A DNA stretch of 64,000 nt from Flavobacterium taihuense (GTDB taxonomy: Bacteria > Bacteroidota > Bacteroidia > Flavobacteriales > Flavobacteriaceae), in contig NZ_JAHWYN010000011.1 in the NCBI RefSeq assembly GCF_019351435.1, positions 62,001-126,000 on the forward strand, given 5' to 3'. Position numbers and translations under genes: made by a program. The notes under the pieces were generated by a model. The model had not been told where the DNA came from. It saw only the letters and a list, made by a program, of their open reading frames with translations, and made no database searches. Below, piece after piece: positions 44,901-55,304 of this stretch. How positions within the stretch are numbered: the stretch's first letter is position 1; the number at the start of each line of letters is the position of its first letter.

Positions 44901-45067
44901 GATTGGTTCAAGTTCCTGTAAGTGTACAGCCAATAGGTGTGACTGTTGATGCTGCTACAAATATTCCAACTTACACTTTCAATGGAACACAAACTAAAAC
45001 ATTTGCATACGATTCTAGTTTAGCTTCTAGATGGCAAATGCAATTTGGAATTAGATATATTTTCTAA
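41909..45067 (+). CDS. Oar-like TonB-dependent outer-membrane receptor
   Basis: 1052 residues. A signal peptide (MRKIITLFFFVFGLFAVSGQ) is followed by a carboxypeptidase-regulatory-like domain (SIKGVVRNIKGESVSGATIS, about 25-105), a plug (LPSISRSVQDFTRLEPTASG, SLDAIDQVQVATAPYDVTLS, GASVNAVTKSGSNEFHGTAY) and a large beta-barrel that ends in MQFGIRYIF with the terminal Phe. This layout matches Oar/OmpA-related TonB-dependent transporters of Bacteroidota rather than SusC: there is no SusD partner. The cargo is unknown. A TAATTTTG -7 box is at 41874-41881, directly after the upstream terminator. Confidence 0.9.
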   Translation: MRKIITLFFFVFGLFAVSGQTTTSSIKGVVRNIKGESVSGATISAVHTPTGSKYSAISNADGRFNILNMRVGGPYKVNVSYVGSRNEEFKDVFLELGKAYNLEVVLTDESQQLQEVKVVTVNSKVFQNSKTGAETTIGRKELATLPSISRSVQDFTRLEPTASGGSFGGRNAQYNNYSLNGAVFNNPFGLDAPTPGGQTGSQPISLDAIDQVQVATAPYDVTLSGFTGASVNAVTKSGSNEFHGTAYGYFRNESMTGDKVHGENIFVPSLEQTQAGFSIGGPIIKDKLFFFANYEIDQRTDSGSNVVANDGNTTTGVNESRVLATDLMHVSTELDKLGYKTGPYEGFTHNQDSKKGIVKLDWNINDNNKLAVIYNFLDASKDKPAHPTAIFRRGPDANTMQFENSGYEMNNKINSVLVELNSKFSETVSNKLQAGYTHFNDFRNPFSAPAPVITITKDGSPYIIAGHEPFSIHNTLEQNVYQITDNLNIVKGDHVFTAGFSFEKFMFKNSFNLKGYGFDVFGSVDMTGFDANIANGYYAGQLAAAQNTFDTKNGLKPGTDGGWNLAELNVGQLAFYIQDEWNINDNFKLDFGLRADKPLYFNTSELIQKFIDTDNSEGYVPGIKYYDPKTGADHYFDSTKLPGNALLWSPRLGFNWDANGDSTTQLRGGTGIFTGKLPFVWIGNQVGGIDPFFYEVVDENFKFPQVWRTSLGFDHKFENDFIVTIDLSYNKDINAVHVQDWGLKQPTSQLVGADNRAIYGASDYGVWTDYGFPARAHAYVLTNSDKGSAFNSSIKVQKNFKNGLYASVAYNYLKSLDVNSIEAEITGDAFNFNPALGNVNNDVLSNSKYGDNNRFVGVGSKKWKYGKNKWATTVSTVFEYAQGGRFNYTYGGDINNDGSAGNDLLYIPTSAQISTMNFSGAGQAVAYDNFINQDDYLSDRRGQYAERYGALSPWRGKWDMKILQDYNFKVSSASDKTNTIQFSIDILNFSNLLNSDWGLVQVPVSVQPIGVTVDAATNIPTYTFNGTQTKTFAYDSSLASRWQMQFGIRYIF

Positions 45068-45087
45068 AACAAATAAACAATTATCTA

Positions 45088-45120
45088 AAAAGGCCTTCTT
45101 TAAAAAGAAGGCTTTTTTTT
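45088..45120 (+). terminator. Intrinsic terminator of the TonB-dependent receptor gene
   Basis: GCCTTCTT / AAGAAGGC flanked by A and T runs, 20 nt after the stop. Confidence 0.85.
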
Positions 45121-45178
45121 GATCTAAAAAGTATAAATTTGCATTTTAAATTATATTAGTAGAATTTAACAATAGTAC

Positions 45179-45652
45179 ATGAAATACACCAGACTTACAA
45201 AAGAACAATTTGAAGAGTTAACACAAGAATTTACTAATTTTTTAGCAACTCAGGCAATTGATAAAGCAGAATGGGACAAAATTAAAGTCGAAAAACCAGA
45301 AGTAGCCGAACAGGAATTGGATGTTTTCTCGGATTTGATTTGGGAAGGCGTGCTTACAAAAGCTACTTATTTGGAATTTTTTTCCAAAAATCATATTTTT
45401 CTTTTTCATTGTTTTGATACACATGTAAAATCGATCGTTTTAAAATCATTGATTCCTGAAACTGATTTTTTGACAAAAGAGGGTTTGGAATGGCTTAGTG
45501 ATAATATGTTTACAGAAACAATTGAAATGAAAGTGGGTAAAAAAGAATTTACTGAAGAGCGAAATCTTTCTATTTTTCAATTGATACAACAAGGCTCCTT
45601 TTTGAGTGATGGTCAATTATACAATCAAATTAATTCGATTATCGAGGGATAA
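45179..45652 (+). CDS. Conserved hypothetical protein (DUF6495-like)
   Basis: 157 residues, soluble, acidic and mostly helical, with no signal peptide, membrane segment or Cys pair. The opening MKYTRLTKEQFEELTQEFTN recalls a small flavobacterial family (DUF6495) of unknown function; that family name is from memory. A TAAATTTG -7 box lies at 45134-45141, giving a leader of about 30 nt and supporting the ATG at 45179. A strong hairpin follows, so it is a single-gene unit. No function is proposed. Confidence 0.75.
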   Translation: MKYTRLTKEQFEELTQEFTNFLATQAIDKAEWDKIKVEKPEVAEQELDVFSDLIWEGVLTKATYLEFFSKNHIFLFHCFDTHVKSIVLKSLIPETDFLTKEGLEWLSDNMFTETIEMKVGKKEFTEERNLSIFQLIQQGSFLSDGQLYNQINSIIEG

Positions 45653-45670
45653 ATTTGATTTTTACAGTTT

Positions 45671-48412
<2,742 letters not shown>

Positions 48413-48744
48413 TTTTGCTTGAGTTGCTTTTTGCTTATTGAGATTATGATAAAAAGCATTTTTGACTATTTTTTTTCTTGATTAGATTGAGTTCTTTCTC
48501 GAAATCTTTATTTGTTTTTTATAAAGTGTTCTAAAGTTTTTAATTTCAATATTTTACTTTTTATTCTGGGTAATTGGAATAAGATTGCTTTCATTTTTAT
48601 TACTGAATAGTTTTTGGTTCGGCAAAACAACAACAAAATAACTGTTAAGAATATAACAAAAAGTTTTAAAAGGTCGTTATAGTTTTTTAGATTTACCATC
48701 TTAAATGTAACTTAAATATTTAAATTTGTAACCTCGTAAATATT
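48413..48744. other. 332-bp intergenic region
   Basis: It holds a weak terminator-like hairpin (TGCTTTTT 48425 / AAAAAGCA 48451) and the -7 box of the next gene (48721-48728). A 63-codon minus-strand ORF with one hydrophobic stretch is open at 48508-48699 but is not accepted as a gene. Otherwise A/T-rich with nothing recognisable. Confidence 0.5.
48721..48728 (+). promoter_or_regulatory. -7 promoter box TAAATTTG
   Basis: A perfect TAnnTTTG box 16 bp before the ATG at 48745. The -33 element is not recognisable. Transcription would start about 10 nt before the start codon. Confidence 0.5.
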
Positions 48745-49263
48745 ATGTTTTTAAAATGCTTAAAGAGCTTTCTTTTAAATAAAACTTTAAAAAACATCCT
48801 GTGTAATGTTAAGGAGGAATCATTAAATTTTCCTATTACACGAGTTGGTTTGATTATAGATGAAAGCCTTTTTTTTGAAACAGCTGCTTTAAAACAAGAA
48901 ATTGTTTCTTATGGACTTAAGGAAGAAAGTGTGAAAGTTATTGTTTATAGAGATGTTTTAAACAGTAAAGCAGTTTATTCTGAGCCTACATTTGGGTTAA
49001 AAGATTTAAATTTTAAAAGCGAGTTTACACAACAGCCAATAAATGAGTTTATCTTGGATGAATTTGATTTGTTGATTAATTATTATAATGAAGAGAAGCC
49101 TTTTTTGTTGCTTTTAACACATAAAACTAAAGCAAAATTTAAGGTTGGTTTTTCATCTGTTGATAAAAGACTTAATCATTTTTTAATAAACATTGATTTA
49201 GGGAATTACAAAGGGTTTACTCATGAGTTATTCCGATACTTAAAAATATTAAACAAACTATAA
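48745..49263 (+). CDS. Conserved hypothetical protein (DUF6913-like)
   Basis: 172 residues, soluble, no signal peptide. It has a short amphipathic N-terminus ([20 protein letters not shown]), then an alpha/beta core: [46 protein letters not shown], and [21 protein letters not shown] recall this as a flavobacterial family (DUF6913) found next to dapA; the biochemical role is unknown. It lies 8 bp upstream of dapA and would be its operon partner. The start at 48745 fits the promoter box at 48721-48728. Confidence 0.72.
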   Translation: MFLKCLKSFLLNKTLKNILCNVKEESLNFPITRVGLIIDESLFFETAALKQEIVSYGLKEESVKVIVYRDVLNSKAVYSEPTFGLKDLNFKSEFTQQPINEFILDEFDLLINYYNEEKPFLLLLTHKTKAKFKVGFSSVDKRLNHFLINIDLGNYKGFTHELFRYLKILNKL

Positions 49264-49271
49264 TTAAAATT

Positions 49272-50159
49272 ATGCAATCATTAATAGGAACAGGAGTTGC
49301 TCTAATTACACCGTTTAACAAAGATTTTACAATAGATATTGAGGCTTTAAGAAGAGTTGTGAATTTCTCAATAGACGGCGGAATAGAATATCTTGTTGTA
49401 TTGGGGACTACTGCAGAAAATGCAACCTTATCACAAGAAGAAAAAGAGTTGGTGATCGATACCGTAATTGAAGTGAATGCAGGTAGATTGCCATTGGTTC
49501 TTGGTGTAGGAGGAAATAATACTTTGAATGTTGTTGAGGAGTTACATGCGAGGGATCTGTCTGCTTTTGTTGCTATTTTATCTGTCTCTCCGTATTACAA
49601 TAAGCCAACACAGGAAGGGATATATCAACATTTTAAAGCTGTTTCTCAAGCTTCACCTATTCCAGTGATTTTGTATAATGTTCCGGGAAGGACTTCAAGT
49701 AATATATTGCCTTCTACGGTTCTTAGATTGGCAAATGATTTTGAAAATATTGTGGGGATAAAGGAAGCTGCTGGCGATTTGGTTCAAGCGATGCAGTTGT
49801 TGAAAAATAAACCTAAAGATTTCTTAGTGATTTCTGGTGATGATATGATTGCTCTGCCAGTGGTTTTAGCTGGAGGGGCAGGAGTTATTTCTGTAATTGG
49901 TCAGGGTTTTCCAAAAGAGCTTTCAGAAATGATTCGATTGGGTTTGAACAGAAAAGTAGATGATGCTTTTAAATTACATTATTTGTTGGCAGATTGTATT
50001 GACATGATTTTTGAACAAGGTAATCCAGCTGGGATCAAAGAAGTATTCAGTATTCTTGGGATTACCGAAAATGTTGTTCGCTTGCCATTGGTTACTGTCG
50101 ACGAATCTTTGTCAAATCGATTGGATATTTTTGTTAAAAAAATGGTAAAAAACACTTAA
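49272..50159 (+). CDS. dapA: 4-hydroxy-tetrahydrodipicolinate synthase
   Basis: 295 residues, normal length. It condenses pyruvate with aspartate semialdehyde, the first dedicated step to diaminopimelate and lysine. The TIM-barrel motifs are present: [40 protein letters not shown] (threonine pair), the catalytic Tyr in [14 protein letters not shown] and the Schiff-base Lys in [12 protein letters not shown], then [20 protein letters not shown]. It sits 8 bp after a conserved hypothetical gene and upstream of the separately promoted bamD cluster. Confidence 0.97.
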   Translation: MQSLIGTGVALITPFNKDFTIDIEALRRVVNFSIDGGIEYLVVLGTTAENATLSQEEKELVIDTVIEVNAGRLPLVLGVGGNNTLNVVEELHARDLSAFVAILSVSPYYNKPTQEGIYQHFKAVSQASPIPVILYNVPGRTSSNILPSTVLRLANDFENIVGIKEAAGDLVQAMQLLKNKPKDFLVISGDDMIALPVVLAGGAGVISVIGQGFPKELSEMIRLGLNRKVDDAFKLHYLLADCIDMIFEQGNPAGIKEVFSILGITENVVRLPLVTVDESLSNRLDIFVKKMVKNT

Positions 50160-50191
50160 ATTAGAGCCCTTTTTTTTAAACAAAGAAATAT

Positions 50192-50222
50192 TTTGTAATA
50201 GCTAAATTAATAACTAAATTTG
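50192..50222 (+). promoter_or_regulatory. Promoter of the bamD-omega-coaBC-DUF4835-recN cluster
   Basis: TTTG at 50192-50195, exactly 19 nt, then TAAATTTG at 50215-50222: a perfect Bacteroidota -33/-7 promoter. The start near 50228 leaves a leader of about 60 nt and supports the ATG at 50290 for bamD. Confidence 0.85.
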
Positions 50223-50289
50223 CCACCTAGCTTTGGTGACTTTTGTTGTCTGTAAATACTGGACAATAAAAATAAAATCAGTGAATAAA

Positions 50290-51084
50290 ATGAGAAAATT
50301 AATATCTGTATTGCTTGTTGTCCTTTTTTTTTATTCTTGTAGCGAATATCAAACTGCATTAAAAAAGGAAGATGTCGCGATAAAGTTTGATGTTGCAACA
50401 AAATTATATGATGCAGGAAAGTATTCAAAAGCCATTCGTCTTTTTGAACAGTTGGCACCTGCATACAGAGGTAAACCTCAAGGAGAAAAGTTGTTTTATA
50501 TGTATTCTCAATCTTGTTATAAAACAAAACAATATTATTTAGCAGGATACCAATTTGATAGTTTCGTTTCGGGGTATCCGAAAAGTGAAAAAGTTGAAGA
50601 ATGTGCTTATTTAGGAGCTCAAAGCTATTCGATGTTATCTCCTGTTTATAGTATAGATCAAACAGATACATTCAAAGCTATAGAAAAGATTCAAGGATTT
50701 ATCGATCGTTATCCAAATTCGCAATACATAGCTGAAGCAAATGCTACTTCAAGAAAATTAAATGACAAGATTGAACGTAAAGTTTACGAGAATGCTTTAG
50801 AATACAATAGGATTTCTAATTATAAATCAGCAATTATTGCATTTGAGAATTTTATTGCTGACTATCCTGGAACTGCATACAAAGAAAAAGCATTGTATTA
50901 CAAATTAGATTCGGCTTATTCATTAGCTATAAATAGTGTTCCTTCAAAGATGGAAGAAAGACTAAATACAGCCAAAATCTATTACACGAATTTGGTTAAG
51001 TTTAAGCCAAATACTGAGTATAAAAAGAAAGCAGACGGAATGCTTGCGCAAATTGATGTTGAATTACAAAAATATAATAAATAA
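50290..51084 (+). CDS. bamD: Outer-membrane assembly lipoprotein BamD (YfiO)
   Basis: 264 residues from the ATG at 50290, which opens a lipoprotein signal with Cys17 (LLVVLFFYSCSEYQTA). The frame is open to 50233, but that part overlaps the leader and lacks a signal peptide. Five TPR-like repeats follow (ATKLYDAGKYSKAIRLFEQL, then the Y-P-K-S/Y-P-N-S turns typical of BamD, e.g. FVSGYPKSEKVEECAYLGAQ and FIDRYPNSQYIAEA). BamD is an essential part of the complex that inserts beta-barrels such as the SusC and Oar proteins of this window. It leads a cluster with omega, coaBC, DUF4835 and recN. Confidence 0.92.
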   Translation: MRKLISVLLVVLFFYSCSEYQTALKKEDVAIKFDVATKLYDAGKYSKAIRLFEQLAPAYRGKPQGEKLFYMYSQSCYKTKQYYLAGYQFDSFVSGYPKSEKVEECAYLGAQSYSMLSPVYSIDQTDTFKAIEKIQGFIDRYPNSQYIAEANATSRKLNDKIERKVYENALEYNRISNYKSAIIAFENFIADYPGTAYKEKALYYKLDSAYSLAINSVPSKMEERLNTAKIYYTNLVKFKPNTEYKKKADGMLAQIDVELQKYNK

Positions 51085-51093
51085 ATAAAGGTC

Positions 51094-51411
51094 ATGGATT
51101 TAAAAAAGACAAATGCTCCGGTAAATACAATAACGTACAACAAAACGATTATTGAAGAACCTACTGGAAATGTGTATGAAGCGATAACAATTATGGCTAA
51201 AAGAGCAAATCAAATTAATTCAGAAATCAAAAAAGAATTGACTGAAAAATTAGAAGAATTTGCAACTTACAATGATAGTTTAGAAGAAGTTTTTGAAAAT
51301 AAAGAACAAATTGAAGTTTCAAAATTCTATGAAAAATTACCAAAACCTCACGCATTAGCTGTTCAAGAATGGTTAGATGGTAAAATCTACCATAGAGACG
51401 CAAATAAATAA
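51094..51411 (+). CDS. rpoZ: RNA polymerase omega subunit, Rpb6-like (Bacteroidota form)
   Basis: 105 residues. The helix after the N-terminal tail, NVYEAITIMAKRANQINSEI, is the omega/Rpb6 signature that clamps the C-terminal tail of the beta' subunit; the rest (EEFATYNDSLEEVFENKEQI, FYEKLPKPHALAVQEWLDGK) is specific to the Bacteroidota version. It starts 9 bp after bamD and ends 10 bp before coaBC. It is often annotated only as 'DNA-directed RNA polymerase subunit omega' or hypothetical. Confidence 0.9.
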   Translation: MDLKKTNAPVNTITYNKTIIEEPTGNVYEAITIMAKRANQINSEIKKELTEKLEEFATYNDSLEEVFENKEQIEVSKFYEKLPKPHALAVQEWLDGKIYHRDANK

Positions 51412-51421
51412 TCTATATATA

Positions 51422-52633
51422 ATGTCAGTTTTAAGCGGAAAAAAGATTTTGCTAGGAATTTCTGGTGGAATTGCTGCATATAAAACGGCTTCATTAGTTA
51501 GACTCTTCATAAAAGCAGGTGCACATGTCCAAGTGATAATGACACCTGCTTCTAAGGATTTTATAACCCCACTTACTTTATCCACACTATCGAAGAACCC
51601 AGTTTTTTCTGAATTTTACAATAAGGATGAACAAAACGAGGAATGGAATAGTCATGTAGAGTTAGGTCTTTGGGCAGATTTAATGGTTATTGCACCTGCG
51701 ACAGCTAATACTTTATCAAAAATGGCAAATGGGTTATGTGATAACCTTTTAATTGCTTGTTATTTATCTGCAAAATGCCCTGTTTATTTTGCTCCTGCAA
51801 TGGATTTAGATATGTATATTCATCCGTCTACTCTTGAAAGCTTTAAAGCTTTAAAAGCATTTGGAAACACAATGATTCCTGCTGAAAATGGAGAATTAGC
51901 CAGTGGTTTATCAGGTGAAGGACGAATGGCTGAACCTGAAAACATTGTTTCATTCTTAGAAGCGGATCTCGAAAGTAAATTGCCTCTAAGAGGAAAAAAA
52001 ATACTTATCACTGCAGGGCCTACTTATGAAGCAATTGATCCGGTACGTTTCATTGGAAACCATTCTTCGGGTAAGATGGGATTCGATATCGCCCAAAGTG
52101 CTGCCAATTTAGGCGCAACTGTTGTGTTGATTTCAGGACCTACACATTGTAAAATACAAAGTTCTTTAGTTCAACTCATTCCGGTGGTTTCTGCCCAAGA
52201 GATGTATGATGCCTGTCATCAATATTATGCGGATGTAGATGTGGCTATTGCCGCCGCCGCCGTAGCCGATTATAGGCCCAAGAATGTGTCTTCGCAAAAG
52301 ATAAAAAAATCAGCTGATGATTTTACTATCGAATTAGAAAAAACCAAGGATATTTTGGCTTCGTTAGGGGAATTTAAGAAAAAGCAGTTTTTAATTGGTT
52401 TTGCTTTAGAGACTGAAAATGAAATTGAAAATGCTAAAGCGAAAATTCAGAAAAAAAACTTAGATTTGATAGTTCTTAATTCACTGCAAGATCAAGGAGC
52501 TGGATTTGGAAAAACTACCAACAAAGTTACTTTTATTGATAGTTCATTTCATATAAAAGCAATGGAATTGAAATCTAAAGAAGCCGTAGCAGATGATATT
52601 TTAAACAAAGTAATAGCGCATTTTTATGGTTAG
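51422..52633 (+). CDS. coaBC: Bifunctional phosphopantothenoylcysteine decarboxylase/synthetase
   Basis: 403 residues from the ATG at 51422 (MSVLSGKKILLGISGGIAAY); an in-frame start at 51377 overlaps omega and is not needed. The CoaC flavoprotein half (about 1-180) has GGIAAYKTASLVR, the catalytic His in NSHVELGLWAD and APATANTLSKMANG. The CoaB half (about 188-403) has GKKILITAGPTYEAIDPVRF, NHSSGKMGFDIA, AAAVADYRPKN and the KTKDILASLGEFKK loop. It performs two steps of coenzyme A synthesis. The final step, coaE, is at 58730. Its 3' end overlaps the next gene by 8 bp. Confidence 0.97.
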   Translation: MSVLSGKKILLGISGGIAAYKTASLVRLFIKAGAHVQVIMTPASKDFITPLTLSTLSKNPVFSEFYNKDEQNEEWNSHVELGLWADLMVIAPATANTLSKMANGLCDNLLIACYLSAKCPVYFAPAMDLDMYIHPSTLESFKALKAFGNTMIPAENGELASGLSGEGRMAEPENIVSFLEADLESKLPLRGKKILITAGPTYEAIDPVRFIGNHSSGKMGFDIAQSAANLGATVVLISGPTHCKIQSSLVQLIPVVSAQEMYDACHQYYADVDVAIAAAAVADYRPKNVSSQKIKKSADDFTIELEKTKDILASLGEFKKKQFLIGFALETENEIENAKAKIQKKNLDLIVLNSLQDQGAGFGKTTNKVTFIDSSFHIKAMELKSKEAVADDILNKVIAHFYG

Positions 52634-53510
52634 ATTTGTTTTGTTTTTATTCTTTTTGGGTTGTGGCTTTATTCAAGCTCAACAGCTGAACTGTACAGTG
52701 ACTTTAAATACTCAAAAAATTAGTAATGCTAATCAACAGGTTTTTAAAACGTTGGAAACTGCCATAAATGAATTTGTAAATAAAACCGATTGGACTGGAC
52801 AATCGTTCACACAAAAAGAAAAAGTAAGTTGCTCAATGTTTATCACTATATCCAGTTATAGTTCGGATCAATTTGTAGCTAATATCCAAGTGCAATCTTC
52901 CAGAAGTATTTACAATTCTACTTATTCCTCTCCCGTACTAAATATAAATGATAAAGATTTTACTTTTAATTATTCCGAGTTTGAGAATTTAACATACATT
53001 CCAACAAGTTATGATTCAAATCTTGTTTCTGTTCTATCTTTTTATTCCTATATAATTTTAGGTATGGATGCAGATACTTTTATTCCAATGTTTGGGGATC
53101 GGTATTTTAAAGAAGCAGTTAATATATCAAATTTGGCTCAGCAAGGAGGATATAAAGGTTGGAATCAGTCTGACGGAACACTTAGTAGGTATGCTTTGAT
53201 TAATGATTTAATGTCGCCAACATATTCCGAAATAAGACAGTCCAGTTTTCAGTATTATTTAGGTTTAGATACGATGAACCAAGATCTTAAAAAAGCAAAA
53301 GAAATTATTAAAGGTTCTTTGATTAATTTATCCAAATTGAATGAAACTAAACCTAATTCCTATTTATTGCGTGTTTTCATGGACTCAAAAGCAGATGAAA
53401 TCGTATCTATATTTACTGGTGGTCCTAGCATTCCCATAAACGATTTGGTTGATAGTTTAAATAAGACATCTTCATCAAACTCAAGTAAATGGCAATTATT
53501 AAAATATTAG
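52626..53510 (+). CDS. DUF4835 exported protein
   Basis: 294 residues. The signal peptide (MVRFVLFLFFLGCGFIQAQQ) is followed by a DUF4835 domain: LNCTVTLNTQKISNANQQVF, FVNKTDWTGQSFTQKEKVSC, SVLSFYSYIILGMDADTFIP, and NLAQQGGYKGWNQSDGTLSR. The family is conserved in Bacteroidota, usually in this spot between coaBC and recN, and its role is unknown. The two Cys of the mature N-terminal part could form a disulfide. It overlaps coaBC by 8 bp, so the genes are coupled. Confidence 0.88.
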   Translation: MVRFVLFLFFLGCGFIQAQQLNCTVTLNTQKISNANQQVFKTLETAINEFVNKTDWTGQSFTQKEKVSCSMFITISSYSSDQFVANIQVQSSRSIYNSTYSSPVLNINDKDFTFNYSEFENLTYIPTSYDSNLVSVLSFYSYIILGMDADTFIPMFGDRYFKEAVNISNLAQQGGYKGWNQSDGTLSRYALINDLMSPTYSEIRQSSFQYYLGLDTMNQDLKKAKEIIKGSLINLSKLNETKPNSYLLRVFMDSKADEIVSIFTGGPSIPINDLVDSLNKTSSSNSSKWQLLKY

Positions 53511-53560
53511 TTTTTTATAATATCTTTTATTTAACCCATTCTATTCATAAAATTCTATAA

Positions 53561-55213
53561 ATGATAACTTCACTTGCTATAAAAAACTATGCGTTAATCG
53601 AAAAATTAACAATCGACTTTTCGAAAGGTTTTTCGATAATTACAGGAGAAACAGGAGCTGGAAAATCAATAATATTAGGGGCGTTAGGTTTGGCTTTGGG
53701 GAAAAGAGCCGATTTAACTTCGCTTAAAAATAAAGAAGAAAAATGTGTTATTGAAGCTCATTTTGATATATCTAAATACAATTTGTTGCCATTTTTTGAA
53801 GCAAATGATTTAGATTATGAATCGGAGACAATTATTAGGAGGGAAATTTTGCCTTCCGGCAAATCCAGGGCTTTTATAAATGACAGCCCTGTGAATTTGC
53901 AGGAGTTGCAAGAGTTAAGTTTGTATTTGATAGATATTCATTCGCAACAACAAACTCAAGAATTATCGGATGAGGATGTGCAATTCAAAATAATTGATGC
54001 TATTGCTGGTAATGTAGATGCAATTGTAGCTTATCAATCGGTTTTAAAAAAGTATAAATCAGATAGATCTAAATTGAATACTCTGGTCAAAAGAAAAGCC
54101 GAAGCTTCAAAAGAGCATGAATATAATACCTTTCTTTTGGAGGAATTAGTATCTGCCAAATTAAAATCAGATGAACAAGAAATTCTGGAAGAAAATTACG
54201 TGCAACTGAATAATGTAGAGATTATCAAAGAAGCACTCGATAAATCTTTGGCTATTGCCAATGAAGAGCAAATAGGCGTGCTTCATAATTTGAATGAAAT
54301 AAAAAATGGCATTCAGAAAATTGCCGGATTTTCTGCAGATTATAATTTGTTATTTGAACGTATTACCAGTTTAAAAATCGAGTTTGAAGATATTGCAATT
54401 GAATTGAACCGTTGTACTGAAAAATTAATCAATGACCCAGAACAACTAAATTTAATAAATCAGAAGTTGCAGCTGATTTATAATTTACAAAAGAAACATC
54501 AAGTAAAAACAGTTAATGAGTTATTAGAAATTCAAGCCAATTTGGAAAACTCAGTATTAGAATTGGGAAATATTGATGAAGAGATTGTAAAACTAACCGA
54601 ATTGGTTGAAGATAATGTCAAGGAGCTAGACCAAATTTGCGATGGCATACATAAAAATAGGCTAGAAGCAATTCCTGTTTTGTCACAAAAACTAATTACC
54701 ATTTTAGAGACTTTGGGAATGCCTAATGTACGTTTTAATATGGAAATAAAAAGCGCCTCAACGTATTTAGAAAATGGAAATGATGAGTTGCAATTTTTAA
54801 TTTCCGCGAATAAGGGAACCGATTTTGGTTTGTTAAAAAAAGTAGCTTCAGGTGGAGAGATGTCACGAATTATGCTGGCAGTTAAAGCAATTTTGGCCCA
54901 ATATTCCAAATTGCCCACATTGATTTTTGATGAGATTGATACAGGTGTTTCAGGGGAAATAGCCAATAGAATGGGAGAAATCATGAAAGAAATGAGTACT
55001 CAGATGCAAATATTTGCAATAACCCATTTGCCTCAGATTGCAGCTAAGGGAACGGAACATTTTAAAGTGTTCAAATCAACAATTGGTGAAGAAACCCAAT
55101 CCGAATTGAAATTGTTAACCAGAGAAGAACGAGTTGTGGAAATCGCACAAATGCTATCTGGAACTGTTATTTCAGATTCGGCCTTAAATCACGCAAAAGC
55201 CTTGTTGAACTAA
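53561..55213 (+). CDS. recN: DNA repair protein RecN
   Basis: 550 residues, normal length. RecN is an SMC-like ATPase that holds DNA ends during double-strand-break repair. The N-terminal Walker A (FSIITGETGAGKSIILGALG, Gly29-Ser36) and the C-terminal ABC signature (KKVASGGEMSRIMLAVKAIL) with Walker B (LPTLIFDEIDTGVSGEIANR) and FAITHLPQIAAKG enclose a central coiled coil (about 160-360). It is the last gene of the bamD cluster, 50 bp after DUF4835. No SOS box is expected or seen. Confidence 0.97.
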   Translation: MITSLAIKNYALIEKLTIDFSKGFSIITGETGAGKSIILGALGLALGKRADLTSLKNKEEKCVIEAHFDISKYNLLPFFEANDLDYESETIIRREILPSGKSRAFINDSPVNLQELQELSLYLIDIHSQQQTQELSDEDVQFKIIDAIAGNVDAIVAYQSVLKKYKSDRSKLNTLVKRKAEASKEHEYNTFLLEELVSAKLKSDEQEILEENYVQLNNVEIIKEALDKSLAIANEEQIGVLHNLNEIKNGIQKIAGFSADYNLLFERITSLKIEFEDIAIELNRCTEKLINDPEQLNLINQKLQLIYNLQKKHQVKTVNELLEIQANLENSVLELGNIDEEIVKLTELVEDNVKELDQICDGIHKNRLEAIPVLSQKLITILETLGMPNVRFNMEIKSASTYLENGNDELQFLISANKGTDFGLLKKVASGGEMSRIMLAVKAILAQYSKLPTLIFDEIDTGVSGEIANRMGEIMKEMSTQMQIFAITHLPQIAAKGTEHFKVFKSTIGEETQSELKLLTREERVVEIAQMLSGTVISDSALNHAKALLN

Positions 55214-55231
55214 ATAATTGGACTATATTTG
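55201..55231 (+). promoter_or_regulatory. Promoter of fabV
   Basis: CTTG at 55201-55204, 19 nt, then TATATTTG at 55224-55231. The -33 part lies in the last codons of recN. The expected leader is about 65 nt. Confidence 0.65.
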
Positions 55232-55304
55232 CCCATTCAATTTTAAAAGCTTTAAAAATTCAATTAATTGAAAATTTATAATATAAATTAACGTACAGAC
55301 TAAT

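Noticed and set aside
48508..48699. 63-codon minus-strand ORF with one hydrophobic stretch in the gap between the membrane-protein gene and the DUF6913-like gene
   Set aside because: A/T-rich random ORFs of this size are common here. There is no recognisable family, no -7 box before it, and a Lys/Leu-rich composition typical of translated non-coding DNA.
50207..50671. 154-codon ORF antisense to bamD
   Set aside because: It overlaps the clear bamD coding frame and its promoter. The bamD strand has the lipoprotein signal, TPRs and a perfect promoter.
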